Shown one piece after another: positions 1 through 8,670 of a DNA stretch of 64,000 nucleotides. Position numbers and translations under genes: made by a program. Every line of letters begins with the position of its first letter. Position 1 is the first letter of the stretch. Source of the stretch: Candidatus Melainabacteria bacterium (GTDB taxonomy: Bacteria > Cyanobacteriota > Vampirovibrionia > Obscuribacterales > Obscuribacteraceae); contig RXJR01000020.1 of NCBI GenBank assembly GCA_003963305.1, positions 170,256 through 234,255 on the forward strand, read 5' to 3'. Below the pieces are notes generated by a model, which had not been told where the DNA came from, did no database searches, and saw only the letters and a list, made by a program, of their open reading frames with translations.

Positions 1-2492
1 GGCTTGCGCACCGGCGCAGCGCGCAACTCAGTCGCCGTAGTCTCATCCAAAGTATGGTTGAGAGACTTGGCTTTGTGCGATGCGTAAGAAAGAATCGCTT
101 CAACCTGTCCCAGATAGCTGACAATATATTGAGCTCGATAACCGCGCTGAATAAATGCCTCCAGGCGCAACCAATTCTTGATTGTGTTGTGCAGTGTAGT
201 CACATCTTTCAGCACCGCTTCAATTGATTCAGGCGAAGATTTGCTGTTGAGCGAATGCATCGATTTCTGAATCGCGTCGATTTGCTGGAGCACATCGTTG
301 GTGCTGGCCTGGTCTGACATGATGTGTTTTTGCGGATCCTGCAAATAACGATTGACCATCGCCGCAAAGTCATCGACCAGCAATCGGCTGGCGCGCAACG
401 GCTCAGATTGCGGAGTCAAAAGAGGCTGACGTCGGTATGGACCAACTTTCAACACATTGGACTTCTTATCGTCGAGATGGGCAGCCGCGAACATCGTAGT
501 GCCGAGCGTTCCCATCTCGCGAGCAGAATCGAGTTGCTCCACCAGACCTGCTGTGTCCAGTTGCCTGATCGAAAGACCGGGATAGACAAGCACGCGGTCA
601 GCAGTTGACTCTCTCACGTAGCCAGCGGCCGTGGTGAGTTCCTTTGCCGTCGGCACATAAGTCATCGGATTGAGAGTGTCGATCCAACCGTTGGCGACCC
701 ACGTTTCCCATTCTTGCTGGATCAAATTGGTGCGCATTCTGCGAGGCATCGCATAGACAGCGCAAGAAATGCGCATCTTCGGTCGAGCGGCGCGCAATGT
801 AGTTGAAACGTCTTTGACAAAGTTATTGACGTTTTGAATCTTCCAGGCTTGCCAAACTTGTCTGGTTTCTTCATCAAGGTGGTCCAGGCTCAGCCCAGTG
901 TCTTGCTCGAAGCGCTGACGACCGAGCCAGTTGAAGCCCATTTCGCCGCCCTTGCCGTTGAACGGATAACGAATGTAGTCGAGCTGAATGCCATCGACAG
1001 CGTAGTTTTGCGCCACTTCCATGATCAAGTCCTTGATGTATCTCTTAGCATCAGGATTGGATGGATCAAGCCAGAACTCGCTTTGTTTGGGCGGAATCAG
1101 AGAACCTGTTTGCGAAGCAAGTGCCCAGGAAAAATCATGGGTAGACAACACAGGTCCCGGATAATCAGCAGGTTTTCCAACAATCGGATTATGTTTGGTA
1201 TTGCCAACGTTGAACACCCACATCCAGGCATGCAATTCCATGTTGTGGCGACGGGCTTCGAGCAACGCCGCGCCGAGGGGGTCCCAACCGAGTGTGTCGG
1301 GATTCTGAGTAGCCATTTTGCTCGGATACATTACGAATCCGGCGTTGTTGGTTTCAAAATAGACTACGTTGATACCAGCTGCTTTCAATTTGTCGAATAC
1401 AGCCGTCATTCCTTTTGGATTTTTGCAGTTGACGATGGTGCCACGATCCAACCAGACGGAACGAGCTTCTACTGGTCGAACCGGCATCGCCTGTGCGAAT
1501 GCCCGCGAGAAATCAGCACGCGCCTTCTGCAGATATTCATCAGCTTCATAGTAGCGACGCTCGTGATAGGCATCTTTGAATTTCTGAACATGGTCGGTAG
1601 CAGCATCGAGATCTTGCTGAATCACCTTAAAAGGAACTGCCAGATCAGCCTGTTTAGCAGTTTTGATAGTTTCCTCGGTGCGTTTAGTCAGATACTCGAG
1701 CTCTTGCTGGATCGTCTGAAACTCAGCGAAACTGATTTGAACTGCACTTTGCTGGGTGATACCAGGTGACAATTCTTCCAGCGCCAGCTGAAGCAATCGC
1801 GAATTGGCACTGATGTCGCCTTGCAGTCCAGGTGCCCAGGAAAGATAGAGTGCGTTATTCTTCCGCGCCGCGCCGGATCCTAATTTGTTACCTGACGCGT
1901 CAGACCATGTTGCAACCGGCGTCGCACCTTCTTGCAGGGTGATGTCTGCGGAGACACTGCCGATCGGAAACTCTTCGGCATTAACGCCGCTCTTGGACCA
2001 CTGCAACTTGTGCGCATCGGTGGAAGTAGACTGCTTGGAAATACTGACGCCGGCTAATGCTTCCAAAGCCTGAGCATTAGGCAAAGGAGAGCCAGCCGCA
2101 TCGGTGATTAAAAGCTTTCCGCCGCCCTTTTGAAACTCCGTCAAAGCGCTCACCACATCTGGTGGCTCATCAACTAGCAACGGCACGACGATAAGTTTGT
2201 ATCCCTGCAGCTTGGAAGGTCCGCCGCTAACATCAATATCGCTCAACTCATCAAAACGAACGTTGGCGGCATCAAGCGCGCGCTTGAAGATGTTCCAGTC
2301 CTCGTCATAAGTACCAAGATGTGCATCTTGATAGGCAATCGCATTGCGTGAACTTTTCAGCACCGCCACCGGTGCGGCAGCATATGCCGGAGTGCAGTTG
2401 AAAAACAAATTGCCGGTAAACGTCGTTATTGCCACCATGGTGGCAGTAATGATCTTCTGTGTTCCAGCGTGTGTTGGTTTCCCAAATGTCAC
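1..2492 (-). CDS. Secreted GHL10/DUF187-type glycosyl hydrolase-like protein (C-terminus outside window)
   Basis: Translating the minus strand gives one uninterrupted frame from a GTG at 2492 to the window edge, about 830 codons without a stop. The N-terminus has a signal peptide (hydrophobic stretch ending ...PAYA-A). Next comes a region that reads like a glutamine-amidotransferase-like fold (GYKLIVVPLL, FQKGGGKLLI). The catalytic-type domain lies at roughly 1480-480: WLDRGTIVNC, GINVVYFETNN, NMELHAWMWVFN, DGIQLDYIRYP and NPMTYVPTAKE, the pattern of the GHL10 (DUF187, PF02638) TIM barrel. Members are linked to cell-wall or polysaccharide hydrolysis, but the substrate here is unknown. GTG 2492 overlaps the smpB stop by one base and has AGAGGA seven bases upstream, so I prefer it to the in-frame ATG at 2438. 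The gene probably follows smpB in one transcript. Confidence 0.85.
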   Translation of the reverse strand, partial: MTFGKPTHAGTQKIITATMVAITTFTGNLFFNCTPAYAAAPVAVLKSSRNAIAYQDAHLGTYDEDWNIFKRALDAANVRFDELSDIDVSGGPSKLQGYKLIVVPLLVDEPPDVVSALTEFQKGGGKLLITDAAGSPLPNAQALEALAGVSISKQSTSTDAHKLQWSKSGVNAEEFPIGSVSADITLQEGATPVATWSDASGNKLGSGAARKNNALYLSWAPGLQGDISANSRLLQLALEELSPGITQQSAVQISFAEFQTIQQELEYLTKRTEETIKTAKQADLAVPFKVIQQDLDAATDHVQKFKDAYHERRYYEADEYLQKARADFSRAFAQAMPVRPVEARSVWLDRGTIVNCKNPKGMTAVFDKLKAAGINVVYFETNNAGFVMYPSKMATQNPDTLGWDPLGAALLEARRHNMELHAWMWVFNVGNTKHNPIVGKPADYPGPVLSTHDFSWALASQTGSLIPPKQSEFWLDPSNPDAKRYIKDLIMEVAQNYAVDGIQLDYIRYPFNGKGGEMGFNWLGRQRFEQDTGLSLDHLDEETRQVWQAWKIQNVNNFVKDVSTTLRAARPKMRISCAVYAMPRRMRTNLIQQEWETWVANGWIDTLNPMTYVPTAKELTTAAGYVRESTADRVLVYPGLSIRQLDTAGLVEQLDSAREMGTLGTTMFAAAHLDDKKSNVLKVGPYRRQPLLTPQSEPLRASRLLVDDFAAMVNRYLQDPQKHIMSDQASTNDVLQQIDAIQKSMHSLNSKSSPESIEAVLKDVTTLHNTIKNWLRLEAFIQRGYRAQYIVSYLGQVEAILSYASHKAKSLNHTLDETTATELRAAPVRK

Positions 2493-2989
2493 TAGCCATT
2501 CCTCTTCATTAGTCGTTCCAATTGACGGTTGCTGTCTTTTTTAGCAATCGACTCACGTTTGTCATAAAGGTGCTTACCTTTTGCCAGGGCGAGATCGACT
2601 TTGCACAGGTTTCCTTTGAAGACGAGCTTGAGAGGAATCAGCGTTAGACCCTTTTCCTGCATTTGCTGCTTCATTTTCAATATTTGTCGGGCGTGCATTA
2701 GCAGTTTACGCCTTCTGAGCGGATCGTGGTTGAAACGATTGCCATGGTCATAAGGAGATATATGGCAGTTATATAGCCAGAGCTCCCCGTCCTCGATGCG
2801 CGCAAAGGCATCAGCCAGATTGGCTCGCCCCTGCCGAATCGACTTGACCTCGGTTCCGACAAGCGCAATCCCAGCTTCGAAGGTTTCGATCAGGTGATAT
2901 TCATGGCGTGCTCGTCTATTGTCGGCAACGGTTTTAACAACCGGCTTGTCGTCCTTGGTCGCCTTGGATTTATCGGCTACCTTAGCCAT
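2492..2989 (-). CDS. smpB: SsrA-binding protein SmpB
   Basis: This 165-residue protein is the tmRNA partner that delivers SsrA RNA to stalled ribosomes (trans-translation). Family hallmarks are visible: NRRARHEYHLIETFEAG, GTEVKSIRQGRANL, the YNCHISPYDHG segment, and a basic C-terminal tail (LYDKRESIAKKDSNRQLERLMK) that enters the decoding channel. The first ~20 residues form a Lys-rich extension (VADKSKATKDDK) that is longer than usual. The ATG at 2989 is preceded by AGAAGG. No ssrA gene was recognised in the window. The stop codon shares a base with the GTG of the downstream glycosidase-like gene. Confidence 0.97.
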   Translation of the reverse strand: MAKVADKSKATKDDKPVVKTVADNRRARHEYHLIETFEAGIALVGTEVKSIRQGRANLADAFARIEDGELWLYNCHISPYDHGNRFNHDPLRRRKLLMHARQILKMKQQMQEKGLTLIPLKLVFKGNLCKVDLALAKGKHLYDKRESIAKKDSNRQLERLMKRNG

Positions 2990-3431
2990 TTCAACCTTCT
3001 ACTAATACCAAGCTTCAGTATAAGATATCCGCACTCTCTTGTCGTCGGCATTAGAAGCCGCTAGAAGCGAAATTCACCCCCAGATGAGTTACGCAGAGAA
3101 GCACAAATTTAGGTGGATGACGTCGAAATTCGTAGCAACCCGCACGGTGAGTGCTGCGCCGCCCTAAAATTGACAAATCTTTTCCAAATTGAAGGTTTTC
3201 TAATTAATAGCGACCTGGCGAAGATTCTTTACTGCTGTGCGAAATATGCAAGAAAGTGAATATGACGAATTGCCACCGTGGATAGTGCCATGAGGCGATA
3301 TTTCGAGCCATCACCCGCAGGCGGTGTCCAGAGCTCAGCCTTTACGAACAGGGCTCGAGGCGCGAGCTTTACCGGCATGGTATTATAAGAAAGCTGGAAA
3401 AGGTGATTCTGACCGGAAGTTAGCGCATCTT
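2990..3431. other. Divergent intergenic region between smpB and the GNAT gene
   Basis: About 330-440 bases (depending on the GNAT start) separate the divergently transcribed smpB and GNAT genes. A TTGACA at 3170-3175 on the plus strand has no well-spaced -10 partner. I see no convincing small gene, RNA or repeat. The region probably holds the promoters of both neighbours. Confidence 0.4.
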
Positions 3432-4499
3432 ATGATAAAAATTGAGCCGTTATTTGCCACTGATTGCACCCAGACAAGGGCGCTGCTCAGGCATCAGAAC
3501 GAGCCGATGCCATACGAGAGCTTCTGCGCCGAAGAAGCCCTGAGCCTGCGTGGTCTGACGTTCTGGCAACACTGGATGCCCTGCCGGATGCACATGGCAC
3601 CCTCCGTCTATATCGCCAAGGAAGATGGCGTCGTTCTGGGTCTGATTTCATTACGCACTCTTGGCAGATCCCGCGCCTGCTGGCGCATCGATCATCTCGT
3701 TGTGCACCCCAACCACCGCGGGCGCGGCATCGCGCAAGAATTGCTCAAGTTCGCCTTCGCCCTCTTCGGCAGCCAGGGCGTCAGCCACTTCATCGCCGAA
3801 GTTTCCGATCAAAATTCCGCCGCTTTGAATTTGATGGGAAATTGCGGCTTCCGCCGTTGTGCAAAAGTGACTGAATATCAGGTGCCGTCTGACTTTTCCG
3901 AACCAATTCTGACTGACGAAACCAGCCACTTTCGGCTTGCCATGCCGGAAGACAAGCTCCGACTCTATCAGTTGCATCAAGACGCCCTCCCTCCCGACCA
4001 TCGCCTAATTTATGAATGGTCTCCGGAAGATTTTGCAATCTCAGATCTTCCCGTCGAAAATTTCGACCGCACAATCAAGCGCTTGATAAAAGGCAAGACA
4101 TGGTTCTGGGTATCGCAAGACAGCGAACGAAAAGCGCTCACCTCGGCAGTGCGAGTCACGGCTCACCAGGAAGGCGACTACCATCTGGAATTCGCAGTGC
4201 ATCCAGGTTATCTGCATATGGCTGAAGAAATCGTCATCTTCACTCTTGGCATGATGAAGCGCGCCGGTATGCGCGGAGTCATTAATGCGAAAGGTTACGA
4301 CTACCAGGCGGCAGTCGTAGAAGCGCTTGAAAAGGCTGGTCTCGAACGCGCTGGAACGTTTTCATTGCTGGCCAGAGAACACTGGATGCGAGCGAAAAAG
4401 CCACGCACACTTCGATTAGACAAGAGTGTTTCACTCGCTCCGATTCCCGCCCCTGCCGTCAACCTGCCAAGAACAGCCAGACGCGGCGGAGAATCCTGA
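3432..4499 (+). CDS. Tandem GNAT-family N-acetyltransferase
   Basis: A roughly 355-residue protein with a clear GNAT acetyl-CoA-binding segment in its first half: IDHLVVHPNHRGRGIAQELL is motif A (R/Q-x-x-G-x-G/A), followed by NSAALNLMGNCGFRR, the usual motif B. The second half (after about residue 165) has the size and secondary-structure rhythm of a second, degenerate GNAT domain but lacks an obvious pyrophosphate-binding loop. The substrate cannot be read from the sequence. The start is uncertain: the frame stays open to a GTG at 3324, which would add 36 residues unlike a GNAT fold, so I chose the ATG at 3432. Neither start has a strong ribosome-binding site. It is a single gene, upstream of the str operon on the same strand. 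Confidence 0.8.
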   Translation: MIKIEPLFATDCTQTRALLRHQNEPMPYESFCAEEALSLRGLTFWQHWMPCRMHMAPSVYIAKEDGVVLGLISLRTLGRSRACWRIDHLVVHPNHRGRGIAQELLKFAFALFGSQGVSHFIAEVSDQNSAALNLMGNCGFRRCAKVTEYQVPSDFSEPILTDETSHFRLAMPEDKLRLYQLHQDALPPDHRLIYEWSPEDFAISDLPVENFDRTIKRLIKGKTWFWVSQDSERKALTSAVRVTAHQEGDYHLEFAVHPGYLHMAEEIVIFTLGMMKRAGMRGVINAKGYDYQAAVVEALEKAGLERAGTFSLLAREHWMRAKKPRTLRLDKSVSLAPIPAPAVNLPRTARRGGES

Positions 4500-4632
4500 T
4501 TGCAAAGTTGTATAAATAGATAAAGTATTTGCGAAGAACTGCATCTTAGTGGTCCACATCTGTTAACCTGACATACACTCATGCCCTATGGCTTGGGCGC
4601 ACTGGACTGTTTACAGCCAGGGCAGGCGCTAT

Positions 4633-4662
4633 TTGACAGCGGTACCGGTCTATCGGTATCAT
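4633..4662 (+). promoter_or_regulatory. Candidate promoter of the rpsL-rpsG-fusA operon
   Basis: TTGACA at 4633-4638 and TATCAT at 4657-4662 are separated by 18 bases, a near-consensus sigma70-type arrangement about 105 bases upstream of the rpsL start. The short open frame crossing this region (4588-4812) runs into rpsL out of frame and looks like chance. Confidence 0.45.
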
Positions 4663-4766
4663 TGCCAGTCGCCTTTCGCTAGTTCCCAGGAACGCCATCG
4701 CAGCCAGGCTGCAGGCCCATTCCCAGGAAGAAATCGCAACTTGTCAGCTATTCAGGAGCTTCTTCG

Positions 4767-5174
4767 GTGCCGACCATCAATCAACTTATCCGCAGAGAGC
4801 GCGCGAAAGTGACTTACAAAACCAAGTCACCAGCGCTCAAGTCTTGCCCGCAGCGCCGTGGCGTTTGCACTCAAGTCAAGACCACTACGCCAAAGAAGCC
4901 GAATTCAGCGCTTCGTAAAATTGCTCGTGTGCGCCTGACAAATGGCACCGAAATCACCGCCTACATCCCGGGTGTCGGCCACAATCTCCAGGAGCACAGT
5001 GTCGTGCTCGTAAGAGGTGGTCGTGTTAAGGACCTTCCGGGCGTCAGATATCACATCGTGCGCGGAGCACTCGACACCGCCGGTGTCAAAGACAGAATGC
5101 AGTCACGCTCCAAGTACGGCACCAAACGTCCAAAACCAGGCGCAGCAGCAGCCGCCGGCGCCAAGAAGAAGTAA
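4767..5174 (+). CDS. rpsL: 30S ribosomal protein S12
   Basis: The 135-residue product has the decoding-centre loops of S12: [18 protein letters not shown], and [18 protein letters not shown] followed by [14 protein letters not shown]. The Lys (KKPNS) and downstream loop positions known for streptomycin-resistance substitutions carry the wild-type residues. The C-terminus ends in a low-complexity Ala/Lys tail ([12 protein letters not shown]). Translation starts at GTG 4767, preceded by CAGGAG eight or nine bases upstream. It is the first gene of a str-type operon; rpsG follows after 21 bases. Confidence 0.98.
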   Translation: MPTINQLIRRERAKVTYKTKSPALKSCPQRRGVCTQVKTTTPKKPNSALRKIARVRLTNGTEITAYIPGVGHNLQEHSVVLVRGGRVKDLPGVRYHIVRGALDTAGVKDRMQSRSKYGTKRPKPGAAAAAGAKKK

Positions 5175-5195
5175 TCTCAGACAGGATAAAAAGCA

Positions 5196-5669
5196 ATGTC
5201 ACGCAGAAACAGCCCAGAAAAACGTGTTCCCGAAGCGGATCCAGTATTTGGAAGCCAGCTTGTACAGCGCTTCATCAATAGAATGATGCAACGCGGCAAA
5301 CTCAGCACCGCGCAGAGAGCATTCTATGACTCCCTCAATATCCTTAAAGAAAGAAGCAAACAGCAAGAGCCGATGGACGTTTTCAACAAGGCTGTGAAGA
5401 ACGTTACTCCGCTCGTCGAAGTAAAAGCACGCCGCGTCGGCGGTTCGACTTATCAAGTTCCTGTTGAAGTGAAGCAGTCACGCGGTGTCGCGCTCGCCAC
5501 CCAGTGGATCATCACCAACAGCAGAAAGCGCCCAGGTCGTACATTCGCAGAACGCCTTTCTGCAGAATTGCTCGACGCATCGAACGGTGCTGGCAACTCA
5601 GTTAGAAAGAAAGACGAAACCCACAAAATGGCCGAAGCCAACAAAGCTTTCGCTCACTACCGGTACTAA
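5196..5669 (+). CDS. rpsG: 30S ribosomal protein S7
   Basis: At 157 residues it has normal S7 length. Recognisable segments are DPVFGSQLVQRFINRMMQRGK near the N-terminus, EVKARRVGGSTYQVPVEV in the rRNA-binding core, and the C-terminal EETHKMAEANKAFAHYRY-like helix (here DETHKMAEANKAFAHYRY). S7 starts assembly of the 30S head domain. The ATG at 5196 follows ACAGGATAAAAAGCA, with the Shine-Dalgarno-like AGGA about nine bases upstream. It is co-oriented with rpsL and fusA; the unusually long, structured gap before fusA suggests that fusA has its own control. Confidence 0.98.
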   Translation: MSRRNSPEKRVPEADPVFGSQLVQRFINRMMQRGKLSTAQRAFYDSLNILKERSKQQEPMDVFNKAVKNVTPLVEVKARRVGGSTYQVPVEVKQSRGVALATQWIITNSRKRPGRTFAERLSAELLDASNGAGNSVRKKDETHKMAEANKAFAHYRY

Positions 5670-5749
5670 ATCTTTCGGTGAATCAAGGCTAGTGGCTGTG
5701 CAGCAAAACTGCATGCATGGCCGTTGGCGATTCATATTATAGTTAGCTC

Positions 5750-5877
5750 AATAACACTGATTCTTTGTAAAGATACGCAAGGATTTCGAGCCATGATTGA
5801 TGAATTTTTTGTGGAGAATTCGCGTATCAGTGTTATTTTGCAATAGGCTGTCAACAGCGCGCCTCCACCGGGGCGCG
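5750..5877 (+). promoter_or_regulatory. Structured leader upstream of fusA
   Basis: A perfect 12-base inverted repeat pairs 5750-5761 with 5826-5837. A second stem (5772-5778 with 5822-5828) uses three of the same bases, so the two helices compete or form one interrupted stem. Downstream, CGCGCC at 5858-5863 pairs with GGCGCG at 5872-5877, ending shortly before the fusA ribosome-binding site (AAGG near 5895). Typical str operons have only short rpsG-fusA spacers, so independent regulation of EF-G is plausible. Confidence 0.5.
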
Positions 5878-5906
5878 TCGACACAGTCATTTCAAGGTAG
5901 TTACAC

Positions 5907-8060
5907 ATGGACACTTCCACCAGCGAAAGGAAACCCAACGCCGTGCAATCCACTAGAACCGTAGCACTCAAAGACATCCGCAACATGGGTATTGCTGCGC
6001 ACATCGATGCCGGCAAGACAACGACGACCGAACGTATCTTGTTTTACTCTGGGTTGATCCACAAGGTAGGCGAAGTGCATGAAGGCACCAGCGTCACTGA
6101 CTGGATGGAACAGGAAAAAGAGCGCGGTATCACAATCACCGCCGCAGCTATCACGAGCAACTGGCGCGGAAAGCGCATCAACTTGATCGACACCCCCGGA
6201 CACGTTGACTTCACAGTCGAAGTAGAACGCTCGATGCGCGTTCTCGACGGTGTAATCATCGTTCTCTGCGCAGTGGGCGGCGTTCAGCCTCAGACTGCAA
6301 CTGTCTGGAAGCAAGCCAATCGCTACGAAGTTCCTCGCATGATCTTCATCAACAAGATGGACCGCTCAGGAGCCGACTTCTATAAAGTAGTTTCACAAGT
6401 GAAAGAGCAACTGCCTGGAATGCATTCCACATGGGCTAATGCTCACCCTATTCAGCTGCCAATCGGCGCTGAAAGCGAATTTGTCGGCATTATCGATCTT
6501 CTCGAAACCAAAGCGATCATGTACGAAGAAGATGATCCAATGGGCAAGAAGTTCCGCGACGAGCCGATTCCAGAAAGCATGCGCGAGCAAGCCGAAGAAT
6601 ACAGACAGAAATTGGTCGACGCCATCGTCGAAACAGACGATGAACTGATGGAGAAATACCTCGAAGGCGCCACTGAATTCACAGTTGATGAGTTGCGCGC
6701 TGCTCTGCGCCGCGCTGTCTGCGCCAACAAAATCATTCCTGTTCTCTGCGGTTCAGCCTTCAAAAACAAAGGTGTACAGCCACTTCTCGACGCTATTGTC
6801 GACCTGTTGCCTTCACCTGAAGACGTTGCAGCGATCAAAGGCGTCACTCCTGACGGTGCAGAATCACTGCGCGCACCAGACGACACCGCCCCATTTGCAG
6901 CTCTCGCTTTCAAGGTCATGAACGACCCGTTCGTAGGCAAACTGACATTCTTGCGTGTCTACTCAGGCACGCTGGCTGCCGGCTCGTACGTGCAGAACAG
7001 CACTAAGGGCAAGCGTGAGCGCATCAGCCGACTGGTTCAGTTGCAGGCAGACGACAGAACAGACGTGGCAGAAGCATTCGCTGGAGACATCGTTGCCGCC
7101 GTCGGTCTGAAAGACACGACAACCGGTGACACACTCTGCGCTGATGGTCACCCGATCATTCTCGAATCAATGAAGTTCCCTGACCCAGTTATCTCGGTTG
7201 CTATCGAACCGAAGACTAAAGCTGACTCAGACAAGCTCGGCGTCTCACTGGGACGTCTGGCTGAAGAAGACCCTACCTTCAAAGTTAGAGTCGATCACGA
7301 AACTGGTCAGACAATCATTGCCGGAATGGGCGAACTCCACCTGGAAATCATTGTCGATCGTCTCTTGAGGGAATTCAAAGTGGAAGCCAACGTTGGTAAA
7401 CCACAAGTTGCCTACCGCGAAACCATCAAGAAACAAGTCAAGCAAGAAGGCAAGTTCGTTCGTCAGTCAGGTGGTCGTGGTCAATACGGTCACGTTGTCA
7501 TCGAACTCGAACCAACTGAACCAGGCGAAGGCTTCGTATTCGTCAACAAGATTGTTGGCGGTGTGATCCCGAAAGAATACATTCCAGGTGTTGAAGCTGG
7601 TATCAGAGAAGCTCTGCAAGGCGGCGTACTGGCGGGCTACCCGATCATCGACATCAAAACAACACTGGTCTTCGGTTCATATCACGAAGTTGACTCGTCT
7701 GAAATGGCGTTCAGAATCGCTGGCTCTATGGCTCTCAAAGAGGGCTTCATGAAGGCTAAGCCTATTCTGCTCGAACCGATCATGAAAGTGGAAGTAGACG
7801 TTCCTGAAGAATTCATGGGCGACGTCATCGGTGACATTTCCTCACGCCGCGGAAGAATTGAAGGCATGGATACTGCCGACAAACTCTCCAAGGTTCGCGC
7901 TACCGTTCCTCTCTCTGAGATGTTCGGTTATGCCACCGACATCCGCAACAAGACCCGTGGTCAAGGCACGTTCGTAATGGAATTCCTTCACTATGAAGAA
8001 GTACCTGCTGCGATTGCTGAAACCGTTATCAAGGGCAAACAAGCATCAGATAAGGCTTAA
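5907..8060 (+). CDS. fusA: Translation elongation factor G
   Basis: This 717-residue GTPase catalyses ribosomal translocation. The G motifs are intact: [15 protein letters not shown] (G1), RGITITAAA (G2), DTPGHVDFT (G3), [10 protein letters not shown] (G4) and [10 protein letters not shown] (G5). Domains II-V follow, with the domain IV tip region [15 protein letters not shown] and the domain V signature [10 protein letters not shown]. The N-terminus carries about 20 extra residues ([20 protein letters not shown]) before the usual [18 protein letters not shown] start. The ATG at 5907 is preceded by AAGGTAG. It is the last gene of the str cluster (no tuf follows in the window) and is followed by an intrinsic terminator. 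Confidence 0.98.
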   Translation: MDTSTSERKPNAVQSTRTVALKDIRNMGIAAHIDAGKTTTTERILFYSGLIHKVGEVHEGTSVTDWMEQEKERGITITAAAITSNWRGKRINLIDTPGHVDFTVEVERSMRVLDGVIIVLCAVGGVQPQTATVWKQANRYEVPRMIFINKMDRSGADFYKVVSQVKEQLPGMHSTWANAHPIQLPIGAESEFVGIIDLLETKAIMYEEDDPMGKKFRDEPIPESMREQAEEYRQKLVDAIVETDDELMEKYLEGATEFTVDELRAALRRAVCANKIIPVLCGSAFKNKGVQPLLDAIVDLLPSPEDVAAIKGVTPDGAESLRAPDDTAPFAALAFKVMNDPFVGKLTFLRVYSGTLAAGSYVQNSTKGKRERISRLVQLQADDRTDVAEAFAGDIVAAVGLKDTTTGDTLCADGHPIILESMKFPDPVISVAIEPKTKADSDKLGVSLGRLAEEDPTFKVRVDHETGQTIIAGMGELHLEIIVDRLLREFKVEANVGKPQVAYRETIKKQVKQEGKFVRQSGGRGQYGHVVIELEPTEPGEGFVFVNKIVGGVIPKEYIPGVEAGIREALQGGVLAGYPIIDIKTTLVFGSYHEVDSSEMAFRIAGSMALKEGFMKAKPILLEPIMKVEVDVPEEFMGDVIGDISSRRGRIEGMDTADKLSKVRATVPLSEMFGYATDIRNKTRGQGTFVMEFLHYEEVPAAIAETVIKGKQASDKA

Positions 8061-8091
8061 TCGCACTGGCTGAGGCTTGAAAAAGTAACTG

Positions 8092-8119
8092 AAAAGGCGC
8101 GGCGAAAGCTGCGCCTTTT
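8092..8119 (+). terminator. Intrinsic terminator after fusA
   Basis: AAAAGGCGC at 8092-8100 pairs with GCGCCTTTT at 8111-8119 around a GGCGAAAGCT loop region that extends the stem. It lies 31 bases after the fusA stop, and the downstream arm supplies the U-tract. Confidence 0.8.
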
Positions 8120-8210
8120 GCTTGTGTAGCAAGCAAATAGGGTAAACTTTAGAACGCTTACTAACATGTTGGAGCACAAACCCCTTGAAATCAGGGCGGC
8201 GGGAATAGTC

Positions 8211-8624
8211 ATGAAATACCTACACAGCGGCTATCTATTATTCTGCGAAAAGGCAGACCACAGAGACGATGGACGAATTGATGCACTCGGGTTGTACGAT
8301 TTGTTCGTCGCAAAAGAGCTGCCAATTGCGATGAACTCCTGGTGGGTTCTAGGTTTTGGTACGCCCTATGAGCGTCGCCAGTACAAAGGTTCGCTGACCC
8401 TGGAAAATCCATCTGGAGAAATCGTTTTCCAGAAAGAATTCAGTGCCAACGATCCAGCCGACATTTTCAAAGGCCACTACATCTTTAAGCCTGAAATCAT
8501 CCTCGATAAAGAAGGTTGCTGGACAGCAAAAGCGACGCTGCGCAACTGGAAAGACGAATCAATGTGGGATGTGGAACGTCGATTCTGGACGATGCTTGAA
8601 ACGGATTCACCGCCAGATCCTTAG
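8211..8624 (+). CDS. Small soluble protein of unknown function (DUF6941-like pattern)
   Basis: About 137 residues with no signal peptide or membrane helix. The opening, MKYLHSGYLLFCEKADHRDDGRIDALGLYDLF, recalls beta-sandwich proteins of the DUF6941 type, which begin with a similar 'state the data, then G-x-F/Y-D' pattern and continue with paired strands (GSLTLENPSGEIVFQKEF). That assignment is from memory of the pattern only. The frame extends to an ATG at 8166, but 8211 has GGCGGGA seven bases upstream and starts the conserved-looking sequence. It is convergent with the ligase gene that ends at 8671. Confidence 0.7.
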   Translation: MKYLHSGYLLFCEKADHRDDGRIDALGLYDLFVAKELPIAMNSWWVLGFGTPYERRQYKGSLTLENPSGEIVFQKEFSANDPADIFKGHYIFKPEIILDKEGCWTAKATLRNWKDESMWDVERRFWTMLETDSPPDP

Positions 8625-8670
8625 AACGATTGGATCACAAACGATTGGAACAGCCATCGCATGCGGTGCT

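Noticed and set aside
834-1769. 311-codon plus-strand frame
   Set aside because: It is the antisense shadow of the GHL10-like gene, whose minus-strand frame has family motifs along its whole length.
4588-4812. 74-codon frame upstream of rpsL
   Set aside because: It overlaps rpsL out of frame, crosses the candidate promoter and has no ribosome-binding site.
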